From NCBI GenBank assembly GCA_003971905.1, contig RSEE01000092.1, forward strand, positions 124,001 through 188,000: a stretch of DNA of 64,000 nucleotides, read 5' to 3'. A program made the position numbers and the translations under genes. This document shows positions 12,301 through 23,099 of the stretch, piece after piece; positions within the stretch are counted from its first letter, which is position 1, and each line of letters starts with the position of its first letter. Under the pieces are notes generated by a model. The model was not told where the DNA came from. It saw only the letters and a list, made by a program, of their open reading frames with translations, and searched no databases. Source of the stretch: Moniliella sp. 'wahieum'. Lineage: Eukaryota > Basidiomycota > Moniliellomycetes > Moniliellales > Moniliellaceae.

Positions 12301-13285
12301 CTTCCCCCGCTCACTTTGCAACAAACTTTCCCCGTCCGCCATGACCTTGTGCACATTATCTGGAACGAGTCGGGACAAGAGTATCCGTTTGGATTGCTCG
12401 CCTCCCGCTACAGCCAGTACATGGTCAACATTGTCATTTCTCCCGACGCACGCGGTGGCGTGGACTGGGATCGGTCTCTCCTGGACATGAGAGTGGGATC
12501 CAGTCTTGTTCTTGTGCGTGTCCCCTACCCCCCCCCCCCCGCGCGCGCTCCATTTTGCTGTTTGATATTGACTGGGCTTGCGTCCTGTTCAGATCGCGTA
12601 ACGCTCCAACGGGCACAGGGTATGCCCAGCTTCTCCCCCGTGGGAGACGGCATAGTCATTTCGGAGGATAAGTTGCCCATGTTTGTACGCACCCTCGCCA
12701 TCAACGCTCACCTTATGGCGCTCATCTTTATGTCGGCCACCCGTGGGGAGACGTTCCAAAGCAGTACGTTTCGTTTCCTTTCGTTTCCTTTCATTTCCTT
12801 TTGTTTCGTTTGATGCCATTTGTTGGCTCTGCCTACGTATGGAGCAGCACTGACCAGTGGCCCTGTGTCTGCAGCTGGACCGCGCGCTTGGGTATGATCC
12901 ACGGCTGTACCAGCGGGTCGAAAAGGCACGCAGCCAAGGACCTTCGCCATCGGGCAAATGGGCTGTGTACGAAGCTATGCTACTCGCTTCGGGTGATGCA
13001 TGGCCTGTGCGTGGACTGGACACTTCTTTACATTGTCCTCCAAAAGAGAGAGAGCAATGGGGGGAGGAGGTAGGGGGGGGCTACGGTAGCCACTCTCCCT
13101 CTGTCCACAGTGGCACCCCCCCCACCCCCTATACCCCCTCTTGTCATCATGTCATACGGGAGAGTATGATTGTCTACCTGGGCCTCCACGGCCAGGACCT
13201 CCGAGTCTGTACCAATCTGTACCAATCCACTCTCCCTCGGGGCTTTCCTATCTGTTCTGAGCGTCGGGGGGGTCGTAGCTACTAA
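6373..13285 (+). CDS. TSC2: Tuberin (TSC2), Rheb GTPase-activating protein
   Basis: GAP subunit of the TSC complex, which inactivates Rheb and so restrains TORC1. The start chosen is the ATG of MSDPSRSRSK. The N-terminal solenoid reads LPEWYLSLLGASSAQVAKL near 6630. The tuberin domain is clear at 10440-10970: WDLVSYVLAHLPHQL, GYRTLFAPAQRDEMV, SVHILEIMILIAHSL and YRTFKEDEYKRTF. The C-terminal Rap-GAP-like domain spans about 12030-12850: VLFVGSGQATPDEILSN, MYMWDDEMTQVFFHVPTMMP, HIIWNESGQEYPFG, then WTARLGMIH and RLYQRVEKARSQ. Introns with good borders include 10395-10432, 12514-12592 and one starting at 12764. There are many single-base frame changes, for example an AAAA run near 6430 where one more A restores KFEPWRWFGW. 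The stop is uncertain (13285 or slightly upstream). About 6.9 kb suits a protein near 2,000 residues. Confidence 0.85.
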
Positions 13286-14528
13286 AGCGTGATGCATGTA
13301 TTCCAACGTGGGAACGTGGGCACGCACGAGGCGCCCGGGAAATGGGCTGGCATTGGGAGGTGCACAAGGGTGGTTTCGATTGGATGGGGGAGTACAGGGG
13401 ATGGATCGAACCATGGCAACATATCAACATGCAACATCGAAAAGCAAAACAGCAAAACATGAGAACCTTGGTCAAACATTGGGCACGGCAGCGGATGGTA
13501 TACTGTGGGACAGTCCCCGCGCGTCCTAGCAGTGGCGCGCCATCATCCCCGGTCTCATCATGCTGTGTATCATGCTGCCATCAGTTCTGGCGTCCTAACC
13601 CCCTAGTAACAACAGTAGTATCATCTTTGCCTTCTTGTGGTTTTCCACTGGGATCTGGCAGCTGAATCAGCCTGGTCTTATTTGCATCCCACAGACATGT
13701 CCCTGGCTGGTATCTTCCCTTGGAGGCCGTGGAATTATCGATTGGTGTATCAGCAGATCTTCCCGCGCTTTGACTCGCAATGCCCCCCCGGGATTCACGT
13801 TGGTTGTTCGTTTTCCGTTGTCTTCGCTGCCTCTGCAGTTTACTCGTGTGTGTGGGTGCCATGAGGTTTTACACCACCATCTCATGGTATCATGCCTGGC
13901 AATTAGTAGAAACCTGTTGATCTCGTTACAACTTCTTCGTTGGTATCCCCATGATGGTTGGATACTACTGAGACTGAGGTAGATGCACACTATATAGATG
14001 GTCATCTGTAACTAGTACTAGTACTTGGTAACTCTATAAGCTATCCTTCTCTCAGCCCCTCCCGTGTCGTGACCACCACACCCTCATCCTCTTCGCTCTA
14101 CTACATACTTAAACTCCTCACCGCTCTTATCGTCTGGTGTGCTACTCCCTACTATACGCAGCCGGTGTGTTGCTAGTGCCAAGTCCACGGCGCAGCAGTT
14201 CTCCCGGTCGGAGGGGTGACACGTGCGCTACATTCTGGTTACGGAAGCCGGGAGATGGGCTGATGATCGTCTCCTAGGGCGAGGGCAGACGGCAGACTTG
14301 GACTGGGCGAATCGGTTGGGGGTGCATTGGATGGTACCGATGCAACCACGGGTCTAGCCTACATAGGATTAGGTAGGTCCTCGGGGACGACATGAAGGTG
14401 ATGGAGAAAGGGGTCATTTACTGCGAAACAGGACGAAGAAAAGAATGGGGACCCTCCGACTCGTCAGGCGTCATGTCGGAAGGCTAGCATCAGAGCATAG
14501 CTGTCAGAGAGCGAGAGTGTGTTTGGAG

Positions 14529-14590
<62 letters not shown>

Positions 14591-14738
14591 AGGGAAAAAG
14601 GAGAGGTACGATTCAAGAAAAGAGTGTCCCTCGTTGAGTCCAACGAGTATATGTGATCAAGCATGTTATCCGACCGAGCGTCAAGAAAGCATTGATCATT
14701 GGTCCCGTCTTGGGCCGGTGCCGACTTCCTTGCCCCTC
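13286..14738. other. Intergenic region, convergent ends of TSC2 and sedolisin
   Basis: No supported gene. It contains a GA dinucleotide microsatellite (14530-14592). Open frames here are short and have no recognisable motifs. Confidence 0.5.
14530..14592. repeat. (GA)n microsatellite
   Basis: GA dinucleotide run with a single GGAGAG interruption, about 150 bp beyond the 3' end of the sedolisin gene. Confidence 0.85.
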
Positions 14739-16565
14739 TTAAAGGTTAAAGGTGACGATCTTCTCCAACTTTTCGTAATCGGGGGTACCGAGGCCCGTGA
14801 CGGCGTCCCAGCCCTTTTTGGCCGGGAAGCCCTGGTTGGCCGGGGCGGGCAGCTCGGCGCACCCGGCCGACGAACCGGAAACAATGTCGTTCAAGCCGGC
14901 CTGGCCACGCTTGTAGAGCAACGGGTTGACAAACCCGAGCGAAGGGATGCCCTTGGCTGCACGAGCATCGTTCAACAAGGCCAACACACGGCTGCAAACG
15001 TCGGAGTGGCAGCGGACGTGCCACCGACCAAACCCACTTACCCCCAACTCGAATCAGGTACTTGGACCCTTGCGCCGATACGTCCGGCACACCCCGCCCC
15101 GAAGCATTGTAGTACGGTTTCAGCGCATCGTCCAAGCCAGCCACGTAGGCGCCCACAGCGGCTTCTTGGTACCACGGACGCTTGAAGAGACCAGTGGAGA
15201 ACCCACCGCCACTGTAGAAACCAGCAACGTCGGCGCCCACAGCCACCTCGGGCGCGTACGCTTGCGTCGCACCGACCGACAGGGCCCAGGGGCAGGTCGA
15301 AGGGAACTGCGGCAGGAACGTCTTCTTGCCATTGACCTCGCATGCGTCCTTGGCGCCCACACCATAGTCGCCCGAAGCAAACACGGCCGTGGTACCACGG
15401 ACCGTGACGAGGAGAATGTCCTGGCAAACACGCCGAGCATAGGAAGGCGCGACCGAGTACTCGTCGTCGTCGTACGAGTGGGAAACGACTTGCGGCAAGT
15501 GCTCATCGGGCAAGTTGAGTAGATGCTCGAGCAACGCTGCGTACGGCTCATTGGTGTTGCTGGGCGTGTCGGTTTGGTTGACCCAAGAACCGCGACCACC
15601 AACCGAGTAGTAGGTCGTTGGCACGGGGTAGGACAAGAGCGCAGCTTGAACGTCCAAGTTGGCCTCCACACCGGCCGCGGCAACCGACTGGTTGTTCGTG
15701 CCGCCGTTGACGGTGAGCGTCTTGTACGCAAACTGCTTGGCGTAGGGCGCGAGACGGTCCTTGAACTCAGCATAGTCCTGGTAGTTGGCCCACTCCTCGA
15801 GGAAACCCGCAATGGCCAATCGCGATGCGCCCGTCTTGGCTTGCAAGGTGGCGTTGGGGGTCTTGTACAGCTCCTGGACGCACGGGAGCGTGGTCGCATT
15901 CAGCTGGCACGAGGCCGGGGCGCCGTTCTGGCTCGACTGGGACGAAAGCGAGACGCGCGCCGAGTCAAACAGGTCACTTTCAAACCCATTGAAAATGTTG
16001 GTGGCGCGCTGGCTGCGCGGACGACCAAAGTTGGTGGAAGGGTAGACAACGTCAATGTGGTCAGCGACCGACCGGGGCAGGTTCACCTCCTCGGTCCGGA
16101 CCACCACCTCGCCCGTCTCGCGGTGCTGGTACGTGTGGAACTGGGAGCCGAGCAGGTCGCGCGCTTGGCCGTAGGTGGTGTGGACTGTAATGTAGTCGCC
16201 GGCCACGGAGCGACGGGCAACGTCGTCCTGCAAGCCGTGCTCGGCGAGCCAGTCGGCGACAGCAGCGCGAGCCTGGGCCGAAGGCGCCGTCAGCCCATCC
16301 ACCTCGTCCTTGCTGAGCCACTGGCCGTACTGGGCACTGTCGGGATCGCTCACTTGCTGGATCTTGGCTTCGAGCTGGTCGATGCCGCGGCGCGCAAGGC
16401 CGAGGCGGAAGGTGGCTGGCGTTTCGTCGGCGACGGCGGCGCGGCGCACCCAGCCACGGGAGCAACAACACGCTCCTTGAGCACCATGTCGCGCGGAATC
16501 GCAACGGCATCGACGCCGCTGGCGACGACGGCCAGGGCAAGCGCAACGAGGGGAGCAAGCTTCAT
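14739..16565 (-). CDS. Secreted sedolisin (tripeptidyl-peptidase, family S53)
   Basis: Extracellular acid serine-carboxyl peptidase of the sedolisin family. The start at 16565 gives a signal peptide (MKLAPLVALALAVVASGVDA). The activation prodomain follows (SAQYGQWLSKDEV, then the HTYQHRETGEVVVRTE region). The catalytic domain shows the Glu-Asp pair in GVEANLDVQ, the oxyanion Asp in FASGDYGVG and the nucleophile Ser in GTSAATPTFA. The calcium-binding end reads WDAVTGLGTPDYEKL, and the gene stops at 14741-14739. About 600 residues is normal for the family. Three one-base frame changes are seen: after the signal peptide (near 16450), before GTSAA (near 15025) and just after TPTFA (near 15003). 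All catalytic residues are present, so the gene is probably intact in the organism. Such enzymes usually serve nutrient acquisition at acidic pH. Confidence 0.93.
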
Positions 16566-16644
16566 CGGTGGGGGCGTAGCCGGTTAGGGGGGGCGAGAGG
16601 CGGAAGGCAGGGGCGCGTCGGGGCGCAGAGGGGTTAGGCTGCTA

Positions 16645-16653
16645 GTATTTATG
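16645..16653 (-). promoter_or_regulatory. TATA-like box of the sedolisin gene
   Basis: On the minus strand CATAAATAC lies about 80 bp upstream of the sedolisin ATG in otherwise GC-rich DNA. Position and composition fit a TATA box; this is inference. Confidence 0.45.
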
Positions 16654-18670
16654 GCGCCGGGAGCAGGTCATCGGCCGGCGGCAGGGGGGCGCAGTGCGCG
16701 TCAGCGCTCAGCTGAGCCCTGCTGAGGCTGCCGCCACGGTCGATGATGCAATGGCCGATGATGGCATGTGCAGCGCAGGGGCAGTGTCCCAGCGCGGCCA
16801 CATGGTGAGGCCGGGGGGGACGACAGGACGCGACACTGGCGCCGTGCGGGCGTTGGGGGATGATCAGCGGGATATCCGAGTGCCGTGCCAAGCGCACATG
16901 GCGGCAGGGCGCCCGTGTCGCACGCATGATTCGACCGACGACAGGCGCTGTGCGGGGGGTGCAGCGTGCGGTGCGGGGCGGCACTGCCTGAAGCAGCAGG
17001 CTGCAGGGGGTGGCTCGTCACGCGTCACGCGTCACACGTCAGTGCGACAGTGCGCCCGTACGGAGCCGCAGACGAGGCACGGAGCATGCGCGGGTTCGGG
17101 GGCGCACAGGGCGAGTGTGCGGCTGCTGAGCTGAGCGTAGCTCTACGGAACGCTTCGCTTAGCGCAGCACTCGGAGTATGGATGGAGTATGGATCCCAGA
17201 TGGCCGATGCTCCTTCGGGCGGTTTGCCTTGGCTGGCTTGGCACCTTGGCTTCGCTTGGCTCCTCGGCATCGCCGCCATGGAGCATCGACGCACGCCTCA
17301 GGGCAGGAACGAGCGGAGGTCCATGCGTTATAGGCGGCGGAGTGGCCGAAGAGGTTGCTGGTCGAAGCAATGGAGCTTGCGCAGTCCCTACGTCGACGGA
17401 CCATGCGGTAGCCACAGCACCCCGCAGCCCCTGTGCCTTACTTGGTCACCGAGATAGTCCGTGCGACAGGTGCATTGTGTGTGGGTCTTGAAGCTTGTGG
17501 TGGTATATACGACACCTGTTGCACCGTGTGCTGGCCATCTGCACTCCCCCGTTGCTTCGGCAGACGTCATCTTCACTTGGCTCCAAGAGGACATGGGAGG
17601 CAGCATGGCAGATGCACATTGCATCGTGTATCCTCACCCTGTTACTCATCAAACCTCAGACCTCAGACGGATAGGATGGAGCGCACATGGTTGCTCGCTT
17701 GGGGCCCTCGGGCCTTGTCTCTAAAAAAGAAGAACAAGAACCTCTGTGCTGTGTCTCGTACCTGCCATATGCATACCACATGATCGATGAGCATCAATCA
17801 CCGGTCACCGGTAACCTCGCCCGTCCCCATCGAACGAACGACCTCAGGAGATGGCTCAGCCTCATCGATCATCGACCACATCCCCACAGCTCCTACTAGC
17901 TTGTGGAGCTAGGCTACTAGATACTTCTCCTAAGATACTTCTCAATCTCACACCGTCACCCCCTCCCACTTCGTGATACCCCCTTTTGTTGTGTCCAGTA
18001 CACACAGTCAAAGCCAGGAAGCACATTGCATCCAAAGTTTATCGAGTTCATCAAGCTCAAGCCTCGTCACATGTCACAGTCACACAAAACGTCAACCGTC
18101 GAAGCGATTGCGAGAGCCTGAAAACGGTCTGCGCTCTAGCCTCTGCTCTAGCATAACAGCTCAGCTCAGCCTCTGCCGAGCTCCTCCTCTTAGATCTTAC
18201 TGGTTTAGCCACTGCACTCCTCTTTTCTTCTTCCGCGGTCAATGCAAATGGGGAAGAGAGTATATCCCGGCAATGCATTATCATCCCCAGCTTTCTTGTC
18301 CCATGTCATACGGATAGAGATAAGATATGAGGGACGGGAACCAAGTGGGAGCATCCTGGTGGGATCGATAGTCTGCACCATACACTGTGGTGGTTAATAC
18401 GCAACCCTCTTCCGCCCCGAAGGAGGACCGCCGGGGGGGGGCGCATAACGTTTTGCTGGTTCCCAGCCTTACCCCCCCGGTCGCACAACCTGCATCAAAT
18501 GAACCCACACTAACCTCGTCGGGATCGTGTGGGCTCATAGGTCAGATGCATCAGGGGAGGAGGAACCAAGACCCATGTAGCGAGGCGCACCGATGTCGCT
18601 CTTTCGCTTCGCCAGTCCCACGTTGGAGGCAAAGAAGTTGGGGTTCAGTGGGAAAGAAGGACCCCCATCG
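16654..18670. other. Long intergenic region without recognised genes
   Basis: About 2 kb upstream of the sedolisin gene. Short open frames on both strands show no conserved motifs. It contains small inverted motifs built on CCGGTCACCGGTAACC near 17800. Confidence 0.45.
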
Positions 18671-18679
18671 CTCCATCCT

Positions 18680-18832
18680 CATCCTTCATCTTCATCTTCA
18701 TCTTCATCTTCATCTTCATCTTCATCTTCATCTTCATCTTCATCTTCATCTTCATCTTCATCTTCATCTTCATCTTCATCTTCATCTTCATCTTCATCTT
18801 CATCTTCATCTTCATCTTCATCATCATCTTCA
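18680..18832. repeat. (TTCATC)n microsatellite
   Basis: About 25 nearly perfect copies of the hexamer TTCATC immediately 3' of the zinc-finger gene. It reads as poly-Ser, Leu-His or Lys-Met depending on frame, so the open frames across it are repeat artefacts. Confidence 0.95.
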
Positions 18833-18852
18833 TTCACAATAAACGTCATCCC

Positions 18853-20976
18853 TCACTTGCCTTTTTGATCGTACAGCACCTCCACCTCCTCCGGACTAAG
18901 CTCGACCCCATGTGCCGCACGCACGTGGCGCCGCACATCGTACAAACGCGCAAAACGGGCGTTGCACACCTCGCTCCCAGCTGGCGGCGCATCCTCCTCC
19001 TCCTCCTCTTGGTCCACTTCCTCCACTTCGTCCCCCTCCTCCTCCTCCTCAACTTCCCGCCGATGACCGTGCTTCTGCACATACTCGTCACCCCCTCCTC
19101 CTCCCTATCCTCCTCCTGATCCTCATCGGGGAGTTGCTGCTCTTGCCGCGGCTTGACTCGACCAGGTTGACCCGTACCTTCCTGCCCAGCTTGTTGGTCC
19201 ACACGAGCTCGCGTCCCGCGCAAAACAGGGACTCGCACTTGCGCCCGCAGCTGCCCGATCTGCGCCCAGGGACAAGCAAAGGTACGTACACTCGGTCGAC
19301 GTGTACGTCGGCGCTGGGGCAGCGGCGTGGTTTGGAACTGAGGACAGATTCGCTGGTGCTTGAGTAGGAGATGTTTGTGCGCAAATCGTTGCCCACAGCC
19401 GCGCTGTTCAGCCGGCTGCGAGGATGGCGGCACAGAGGGCGGTGGCGAGGCAGGTACAGCCGCAGAGGGAGGGTGGAAAGAGGATAAATATTTGGGCGAC
19501 GAGGATGTGGTAAGAGGGGTGGCAGGTGAGGGGTGGGACTGGGACTGGGGTTGCGATTGCGGTTGTGATGGCGGTTGCGGTTGCGGTTGCGGTTGCGGTT
19601 GGGCCTTGGCCAAGACGAGAGCTAAGGGATCGGGACCACAGACAAAAGGCCGGATTTTAAGGTGATGAACACGTACGTGCACATCCAACGCTTTCTTTGA
19701 CCCGTACCGCTTATCACACCCACTTGCTGCGTACATGCACGCATACCCTTCCAACTCCTGTGGTTGTTCTTGGCTTGTGCTTGTCCTGGGCCTAGTGCGG
19801 CGCCTGACCCTTGATCCTGGCCTGAGGGGACGAAGCAAGAGACGGCCGTCCCCCAGATGGATGGTGAGGCGCAGGTGCAGTATGCCGTTTCACATGCGCA
19901 TTGCGCGCTCCGCGCGAAGCAAATGTACGCCCTTGACATTGCGGGTACGGGCAGCGCGGGGGGTGGGCAGACTTCATGTGCTGTTGCAGAGCGCTCCAGG
20001 TGGGAAAAGTGAGAGTTGTACTACCCCTACAACTGGGGTTGGGGACCGCTGTGCCGCGACCAACCTCGGCGTCGGGCGCAGCCGGTGCCGATGCCGGTTC
20101 CGGTGCTGCATCGGGAGTTTTGGTATCGTCAGGAGTGTGGGGAAGGGCACAGGTGTACCGTCCTGGCTGGTGAGTTTTAGCATGCGCACGGCGCTTAGCG
20201 AGGGAAGGGAACAGTTTCCCACACCCGGCTCGGGACAGGGGAAGCCACCTACCGCCGACCCCACCTGTCCTGACGAGGACGCCGCGCAAGACCCAAGCGC
20301 GGCAGGAGACACGGCATGCGCATCCCACATGTGCGCACGCAGTCGTAGCCGCTTGGTAAAGCGCTGGTCACATTCCGTGCATGCGTACTTGGCCCCGCTG
20401 GGTCCCGGGCGCGAAGCGTCAGGTTCAGAGCCATGCACCTGCTGCATATGCGTCCGTAAGTGCTGCGCCGTTACAAAGCGTTTGCCACACGTCTGCACGG
20501 GCGGGCGCGCCGCCAGACGCGCAAGACCCACCGGTAGCACGGCAGGGAGCGGACAGATGTGTTCGCCACCCTGCTGGGCGCGGAGTCAGCGCGGCTGCTG
20601 GGCAGCCGGGGGGGGAGCAGGGCTCTTGCGGCGTGGGCGGTTGGCCAGCCGCGTCGGCCGCGGGGGCACCGAGGCAGAAACAGAGGCGGAAGATGAGGCG
20701 GGGTGCTTGAAGGCGGCATGGGCCTTGAGGTGCTCGTTGCGCTTGAACTGGGCGCCACACAACCCACACGCATATGGCCGCTCGCCGGTGTGGGTGCGGA
20801 GGTGGCGGGTGAGCTTGCCGCGGTGAGCGAAGCGTTGCTCGCAGCCTGGTTCGGGGCAGACGAGGATGGTGCGCCGGGGCGCCTTGGCCTTCTTGGCAGG
20901 CAGCAGAGGGGGCCTCCGACGGCGGCGGAGAGCGCTTGTGTGGGTGCGGCGACGTGGCGGGCGTGGCCGTCGACAT
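18853..20976 (-). CDS. Multi-C2H2 zinc-finger protein, TFIIIA-type
   Basis: About ten C2H2 fingers run on the minus strand. The first pair is [19 protein letters not shown] with linker HTGERP, followed by [17 protein letters not shown]. Later fingers read [54 protein letters not shown], a finger in [15 protein letters not shown], one ending in [47 protein letters not shown] and the C-terminal [20 protein letters not shown] Pro-Gln linker separates fingers eight and nine, and a Glu-rich stretch precedes the last one. Nine to ten fingers with irregular spacing and a long late insertion match fungal TFIIIA, which binds the 5S rRNA gene internal control region. The start is uncertain: 20976 (MSTATPATS) with one frame change, or 21071. 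Another multi-finger protein cannot be excluded. Confidence 0.7.
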
Positions 20977-21119
20977 GGAGCGGAGGTGGCAGCGGAGACC
21001 AAGAGTGGCAGGCAGGTTGCGACGCTAGTAAGTGCACGTCGCGACGGACCAGCGCGACTTGTCGGTGTCATTGATTGTGCGGTAGGTAGTACCCAGCGCG
21101 CCGGTTGCACCGATCCTGC

Positions 21120-21125
21120 AAAAAT
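21120..21125 (-). terminator. Pol III terminator of tRNA-Lys
   Basis: An oligo-T run on the minus strand starts about 5 nt after the tRNA 3' end, in the position of an RNA polymerase III terminator. Confidence 0.6.
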
Positions 21126-21129
21126 TTTA

Positions 21130-21214
21130 CGCCCCACGTGGGACTCGAACCCACAACCGTGAGATGGACCTCCTGAATAAGAGTCTCAAATTCTACCGAT
21201 TGAAATAGCGAGGC
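21130..21214 (-). tRNA. tRNA-Lys(CUU) with a 12-nt intron
   Basis: On the minus strand the acceptor arms GCCTCGC and GTGGGGC pair with two G-U pairs. The anticodon stem TGAGA/TCTCA holds a loop with anticodon CTT, interrupted one base 3' of the anticodon by the 12-nt intron TTCAGGAGGTCC, the canonical site for nuclear tRNA introns. The T arm carries GTTCGAGTC. The discriminator base is G at 21130. A run of five T on the minus strand lies within about 10 nt downstream, as expected for Pol III termination. The D stem is weak (10-25 mismatch, two A-U pairs). Removing the intron leaves 73 nt. Confidence 0.9.
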
Positions 21215-21412
21215 TGTATGTGTGGAGGGCTGGAATACGGGTATCGACATGGGACAACTCTATGCCTGTCTCTTCTGCATCTAATGCCTGCTCTACTCTA
21301 TGTGTCACCGCCGTCAATGCCTCCCTCCCTCGCCTCCCCCTCTGCATAGCGCCAGAGGCGAATCTCACATGAACGAGCAAATCGAATACAACAAAAGCAC
21401 AGCCCTGCCGCC

Positions 21413-22280
21413 CTACTCCACCGCCTTCCACAGTTGGTCAGCCATGGCGAGCGGGGAGATATCCTCGCGGCGCATGTGGTCGGAGAGACGTTGACCAAGA
21501 TGGAGCTGTCACGCGACGACGAGGAGAGCGTCAGCTCATCAAACGTGCTGCCATCCGTCTTGTATAGTGGCCTGAATCCCATCTGACGCAAGATCTTGAG
21601 TGTGATCCTGCCGTTCATCGTGTCAAGTCAGTCCTCTTTATCTTACGTAGACGTATGTGTGTTGAAGGAGAGGGGAGGGGGGAGGGGGACGTACGCGTTG
21701 GGGTCTAGCTCGACACCTTCTGCTGGATCTTTCTGATCCAGCTGTTCTACCTGCTCCTCCATGGCATCTTTCGCTTGTTCCAGCCGTTCAATCTGTGCTT
21801 GCAAGTCGGCATTCGCTTTGGCCATGGCAAACTTTTCCGTGTGCAGACGATCAATCTCTTGCGCATGCATCTCGGCCGTACGCCAATCCCGAATACCCCG
21901 GGCGGAATTGGCCTTGATCAACTCGACTTGACGTTGCAGTCCATCGCGCTCGTCTCGCGCCGCTTGCAGCTCGGCTCGACGCGTCTCCTCAATCGTCTTC
22001 TTGGTACTCTTCAGCTCACGCAGCACATCCAAATCGTCCACACTTTTCAATCGCGACTTTAACGTGGGAAGCATCTCTCTTCATCCGCACCAAGGGTCAG
22101 CTCAGGCCGTTGGCTCTGCACGTTTTCACCCCCCCCCCCCCTTCCCCACCGCAACCAATGTGCGCGAGGAAAGGGAAAGGGAAAGGGAAGAAGAGCATGG
22201 GAGAAGAGAACGTACAGGACCTCGTCCAGCTCGCACATAGGCGCCTGGCGCGGCGCAGCTTCTGTCTCTTGTTTGGGCAT
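21413..22280 (-). CDS. SPC24: Kinetochore protein Spc24 (NDC80 complex)
   Basis: Likely Spc24, which pairs with Spc25 to anchor the NDC80 complex to the inner kinetochore. Three exons splice in phase: 22280-22216 (start MPKQETEAAP), 22078-21695 and 21607-21413, with GTACGT donors at 22215 and 21694 and AG acceptors. The middle exon is a continuous coiled coil (KSRLKSVDDLDVLRELKST through LDQKDPAEGVELDPN). The last exon is a small globular domain reading ITLKILRQMGFRPLY, then SSILVNVS, and after one frame change MADQLWKAVE before TAG. Coiled coil plus a compact C-terminal domain ending in a QLW-type helix, about 180 residues in all, fits Spc24. No other family was considered as good, but the assignment rests on architecture and a short C-terminal signature. 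Confidence 0.65.
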
Positions 22281-22860
22281 GAGAAGCGGTGGTGGTGGTT
22301 GGGTGCTCCCCGGCCAGCCACCTGCCCTCCCCAAGGTTGACGGCGTTGACCGTACGTCTACGCGCCGGTCACGTGCCATGATCGATGATCCAAGCGGCGT
22401 GCATCCGCACACAGGTGCAGCGCCAAATAAAGTTGTATAGTACTGCGGAACGGGAGGGGCGGAATAAAAAGCCGATCCCGGTGATTACTGGGACGCCCGA
22501 CGTGTGACCTGGTGAGGTCACCTGACCGGCCTGCCTAGCCGGCCGGTGACCGGATACCACGGCCCGGCCCCATGGACTATAGTATGTTCTTCTTTTTGGT
22601 TTCCGTTTTTTCTTTGACCAACACGGTACATTCGGCAACAAGTGTGAGCTCGCGCAGGCAAGTACGCAGCGGCGTGCTCGAGGTGGAAAGCAGTGGGATG
22701 ATTGACCCGCGCCAGGTATCCCCACCACCTTCGCCACCTTCACCACCTTCGCCACCTTCACCACCTTCACCATTCCTGTCCTCTCCTCTCTCCTCTTCCC
22801 CTCTTCTCTCTCCTCTTCTCTCTTCTCTCTCTCCTCTCCTCTCCCCGTGATGTTGCTGTG
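22281..22860. other. Region between SPC24 and the prefoldin fragment
   Basis: Divergent promoter-like spacer. It contains a CACCTTCGC-type trinucleotide-rich tract (22722-22775) followed by a CT-rich tract (22780-22845) that resembles an intron polypyrimidine tract ending in CCCAG near 22868. A short stretch near 22650-22716 could be an upstream exon of the prefoldin gene but is not convincing. Confidence 0.45.
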
Positions 22861-22865
22861 GTCCC

Positions 22866-23099
22866 AGTGAATGATACTCACCTATCCGTTGGACAAGGCG
22901 ATGGAGCTGCTGAAGAGCAAGTTGCCCAGTCCCTATATCTCCTTGTCCACCGTCCAGCGGTACGCGCTAGAAACTCTTTCTCCATCCGTGACCAGATCAC
23001 GATTACGGAGATCAACATTTTTTTTCGACGTGGGTGCACAACTTCGATGAATTTGATGGCAGGCGGCGGGGTATGCGTCGCTTGGCCGCAAATAACTGA
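22866..23099 (+). CDS. PAC10: Prefoldin subunit 3-like, C-terminal half only
   Basis: The plus strand encodes the C-terminal part of prefoldin subunit 3, a chaperone subunit that delivers actin and tubulin to CCT. Recognisable pieces are MILTYPLDKAMELLKSKL, which lines up with the YP-D-A-LL hairpin start, then RDQITITEIN, and finally WVHNFDEFDGRRRG before the TGA at 23097-23099. In the family these correspond to the second coiled-coil helix (FLRDQ...TTEVN) and its R-V-Y-N-W-D-V-RR end. At least two one-base frame changes lie between them, one of them near 22975. The N-terminal helix (first 80-90 residues of the family) was not found upstream, so this is either a gene with unrecognised upstream exons or a truncated copy. 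Confidence 0.6.

Noticed and set aside
14739-16565. Sedolisin as a pseudogene
   Set aside because: Signal peptide, catalytic Glu, Asp, Ser and calcium site are all present; the only defects are single-base frame changes like those in essential genes of the window.
18645-18842. Poly-Ser, Leu-His and Lys-Met open frames
   Set aside because: All are translations of the TTCATC microsatellite in different frames.
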